Source of the DNA: Planctomycetota bacterium
GTDB taxonomy: Bacteria; Planctomycetota; Phycisphaerae; Phycisphaerales; UBA1924
Assembly: GCA_030950285.1 (NCBI GenBank)
Contig: JAUZRR010000024.1
Location: 1-64,000 of the forward strand
DNA: 64,000 nt
Direction of reading: 5' to 3'
Shown in pieces: positions 61,382 to 64,000 of this stretch (the first letter of the stretch is position 1; every line of letters starts with the position of its first letter). Position numbers and translations under genes: made by a program. The notes under the pieces were generated by a model. That model worked only from the letters and a program-made list of their open reading frames with translations, made no database searches and had not been told where the DNA came from.

Positions 61382-64000
61382 ATGACCAACCAGCCCTCAC
61401 GCATTGTCAGACGCACCCCCCGCAGCGTGTACCGGCGTGACCGGACCGCCGGGGTGGTGATCCGCGTGGGCGGCGGGGCGGTGCTGCTGACGGTGCTGGG
61501 GATCTGTGTCTATCTCGTGTCGGTGGTGCTCCCGCTCTTTCAGGGAGGGAGCGCCGAGCCTCCTGCCGCGGTGCCGATCGAGCATCGGGCACCCATCCAC
61601 GGGCTGCAGCTCGATGAATACAACCATGGCGCGGTGGTCCTGGACCGCGAGGGCACGCTCACGGCGTATCACCTCGAGACCGGCGAGGTCCTCGGCCGAC
61701 AGCCGATTGCCGGTGAGGGCCCTGCGCCCACCGCGATCTCGCAGTGGGGGCGCGACGGGATCCTCGCTCTCGGGTTTGCCGACGGAACGGTGCGGACCGG
61801 CACAATCCGGTTCGGCTCGGATGTCCGCGGGGTCAGGGCCGAGGAGATGGACATCCCCGTTGGCGGCAGCCGAACCTCGAGAGAGGCGGGGGCGGGCGGG
61901 TTCCGCTCGATCGTCGAGCGTGTCGACACAGGGCAGGTACGGGTCACAACGCCGCGCATCGAGATGTCGTCACCGGTGAAACTGAAGATCGGCGCGGGTG
62001 CGGTGACGCGGATCGACGTCTTTGCCGATGCGCGACAGCAGAACCTCGTCGTGTTGCGGGAAGAGGGGGACGCGACCTACGCCTCGGTCCGCACAACCAG
62101 GCCCCTGGGCGGCGGTGCCCCGCGCACGCGACTCAAGTCGTACTCGTTCGAGATCGCGGCTCGCGAGTCCCCGCCGGACTGGGTCTTTGTTGCGGGTGAT
62201 GGTGCTCATGTGTATGCTGTCTGGCGCGACGGCACCTGCCAGCGATACGCCGCGACCGACCCACGCAACGAGCCGATCGTGCTGGCCGAGACGGTGCAGC
62301 TCAGCGATGCTCCGCTTACCGCGGTGACCAAGCTCATCGGCTCGCTCACCTTGCTGGCCGGTAACGAGTCGGGGCGGGTCTCGGCGTGGTTTCCTGCGCC
62401 GGACCCAGCCGTTCTGACGCCCGACCAGATGCGGCTGGTGCGCGGGCATTTGATCCGCGGCCCCGGTGGAGCGGTGCGTTCGATCGGCACAAGCTGGCGC
62501 GACCGGTCGATCGTGATTACAGACGATACAGGGCGCGGGCTCGTCTGTCATGTGGCAAGCGAAAAACGCATCGTGACCCTCCGCGCAGAGCAGGAAATAC
62601 CCGTGGTCGCGGGTGCGATCTCGCCCAAGAACGATGCGTTGGCGCTGCTGCTCGAAGACGGCACGCTCGTCCACGCCCGCTACGACGCCGGGTATCCCGA
62701 GATCACGTTCAAGGCACTCTTTGCGCCGGTGCATTACGAGGGGCAGCCCCAGCCGAGTTTCTCCTACCAGAGTTCGGCCGGGGACGACGCGGCGGAGCCC
62801 AAGCTGAGCCTGACGCCCCTGATCTTCGGCACACTCAAAGCCACGGTCGTGGCGATGCTCTTTGCGTGCCCGCTCGCGGTGTTTGCCGCGATCTATACCA
62901 GCGAGTTTCTCTCGCCGCGCACGAGGCGCGCAGTCAAGCCTGCGATCGAGATCATGGCGTCGCTCCCCTCGGTCGTGCTCGGGTTTATCGCGGCGATGGT
63001 TGTCGCGCCGATCTTCCGCGACCTTCTCCCCGGCATCATGACGTCGATGGTCACGGTCCCGCTGACGATCATCTTCGCGGCGGGTCTCTGGACACTGGTC
63101 CCCAATAAGGTCCGCACGGGCTTTGGTCGGCGAACGCAGTTTGTGCTGGTGGGGCTCGCGCTGGGCGCGGGGTTCGGCTCGGCGCTGCTTGCCGGGCCGA
63201 TGCTCGAGCGGACGCTCTTTCAGCCGACCGCCAGCGACCGGCTCGTGCTCGGGGGCTCGTTCGAGGCGGTTGCGCCGGATGAGGTGCCCGGGTGGGTCGG
63301 TGTCCGGGCGTCGATGAGTCCTGACGAAGAACGCCGACTCCGGCAGGCGGGGTTGTACTTTCGGCAAGGCGGGGTTGTTCGCCCGGTCGAGCGTACCGGC
63401 GCGGAACTGGCTGCGCTCCGGGCCGATCTGATCGAGCAGGGGCTGGACACCCCCAGCATCCGCCGGTGGCTCAACAGCGAGATCGGCGGTCCGTGGCCGG
63501 GCTGGCTCATGGCGATGATCCCGGTTGGAGCGATCTTCGGGCTTGTGCTCACGGCGCGGGCGGCGGCGACGTTTCGGGAGAGGTCTCGGGGCGAGCGGGC
63601 GCACGCCGCCGAGGTCATCATCGCGGTCGGCCAGCCGGTTGCGATACTCGTGCTGACGGTGCTGTTCGCTGCGGGGCTCGCCTGGGCGTTGACAGCGATG
63701 GGTCTCGATGCACGCGACTCGATCTTCGGCCGCTTCACGTCACGCAACAGCCTGATCGTCGGGGTGATCATGGGCTTTGCGATTATTCCGATCATCTACA
63801 GCATCAGCGAGGACGCGCTGGCGAGTGTGCCCAACAGCCTGCGGGCCGCGTCGCTCGGCGCCGGGGCGTCGCCGTGGCAGACCGCGATCCACGTGGTGCT
63901 GCCGGTCGCGGCGTCGGGAATATTCTCGGCGTCGATGATCGGGCTGGGCAGAGCGGTGGGGGAGACGATGATCGTCCTCATGGCAACCGGGAACACGCCG
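61382..64000 (+). CDS. PstC-like phosphate ABC transporter permease with large N-terminal extension, truncated by window edge
   Basis: Open frame from ATG 61382 to the window end (not in the ORF track because it has no stop). TM near the N-terminus, ~400-aa soluble region, then GTLKATVVAMLFACPLAVFAAIYTSEFLS and LGRAVGETMIVLMATGNTP. Confidence 0.85.
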   Translation, partial: MTNQPSRIVRRTPRSVYRRDRTAGVVIRVGGGAVLLTVLGICVYLVSVVLPLFQGGSAEPPAAVPIEHRAPIHGLQLDEYNHGAVVLDREGTLTAYHLETGEVLGRQPIAGEGPAPTAISQWGRDGILALGFADGTVRTGTIRFGSDVRGVRAEEMDIPVGGSRTSREAGAGGFRSIVERVDTGQVRVTTPRIEMSSPVKLKIGAGAVTRIDVFADARQQNLVVLREEGDATYASVRTTRPLGGGAPRTRLKSYSFEIAARESPPDWVFVAGDGAHVYAVWRDGTCQRYAATDPRNEPIVLAETVQLSDAPLTAVTKLIGSLTLLAGNESGRVSAWFPAPDPAVLTPDQMRLVRGHLIRGPGGAVRSIGTSWRDRSIVITDDTGRGLVCHVASEKRIVTLRAEQEIPVVAGAISPKNDALALLLEDGTLVHARYDAGYPEITFKALFAPVHYEGQPQPSFSYQSSAGDDAAEPKLSLTPLIFGTLKATVVAMLFACPLAVFAAIYTSEFLSPRTRRAVKPAIEIMASLPSVVLGFIAAMVVAPIFRDLLPGIMTSMVTVPLTIIFAAGLWTLVPNKVRTGFGRRTQFVLVGLALGAGFGSALLAGPMLERTLFQPTASDRLVLGGSFEAVAPDEVPGWVGVRASMSPDEERRLRQAGLYFRQGGVVRPVERTGAELAALRADLIEQGLDTPSIRRWLNSEIGGPWPGWLMAMIPVGAIFGLVLTARAAATFRERSRGERAHAAEVIIAVGQPVAILVLTVLFAAGLAWALTAMGLDARDSIFGRFTSRNSLIVGVIMGFAIIPIIYSISEDALASVPNSLRAASLGAGASPWQTAIHVVLPVAASGIFSASMIGLGRAVGETMIVLMATGNTP

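Overview
This is a GC-rich, densely coded chromosomal window. The style suggests Planctomycetes (Phycisphaerae-like), inferred from gene content only. Housekeeping genes include fumC, asnB, tatA/E, folD, ligA, argG, an aminotransferase, gpx, a QueD/PTPS-like gene, one tRNA-Met, pstS and a truncated pstC-like gene. Two separate type II secretion/type IV pilus-like loci dominate the window. Locus 1 (17.5-26.2 kb) encodes PilZ, an MshEN-type GspE/PilB, GspF, several pseudopilins and PilM/N/O/P-like proteins, but no secretin. Locus 2 (37.2-60.1 kb) encodes GspF-G-H-I-J-K-L-M/C, a giant secretin and a lipoprotein, but no ATPase. The secretin is the standout: a single ~14 kb ORF (~4,664 aa) with a signal peptide, an N0-like domain, about 50 tandem N1-type secretin domains (counted by eye) and a normal C-terminal secretin domain. 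Canonical GspD has three N1-type domains. A second unusual locus (32.3-34.6 kb, minus strand, visibly less GC-rich) carries a small Cys-rich secreted peptide, a membrane-anchored unknown protein, and a fusion of a MauE/DoxX-like redox membrane domain to an internal prepilin cleavage/methylation motif. Other points of interest are a decayed Lhr-helicase/PdeM DNA-damage locus, a palindrome-bearing in-frame insertion inside ligA, G-quadruplex tracts beside folD and argG, and several inverted or tandem repeats. No database searches were possible, so all calls come from reading the sequence and recalled family motifs.
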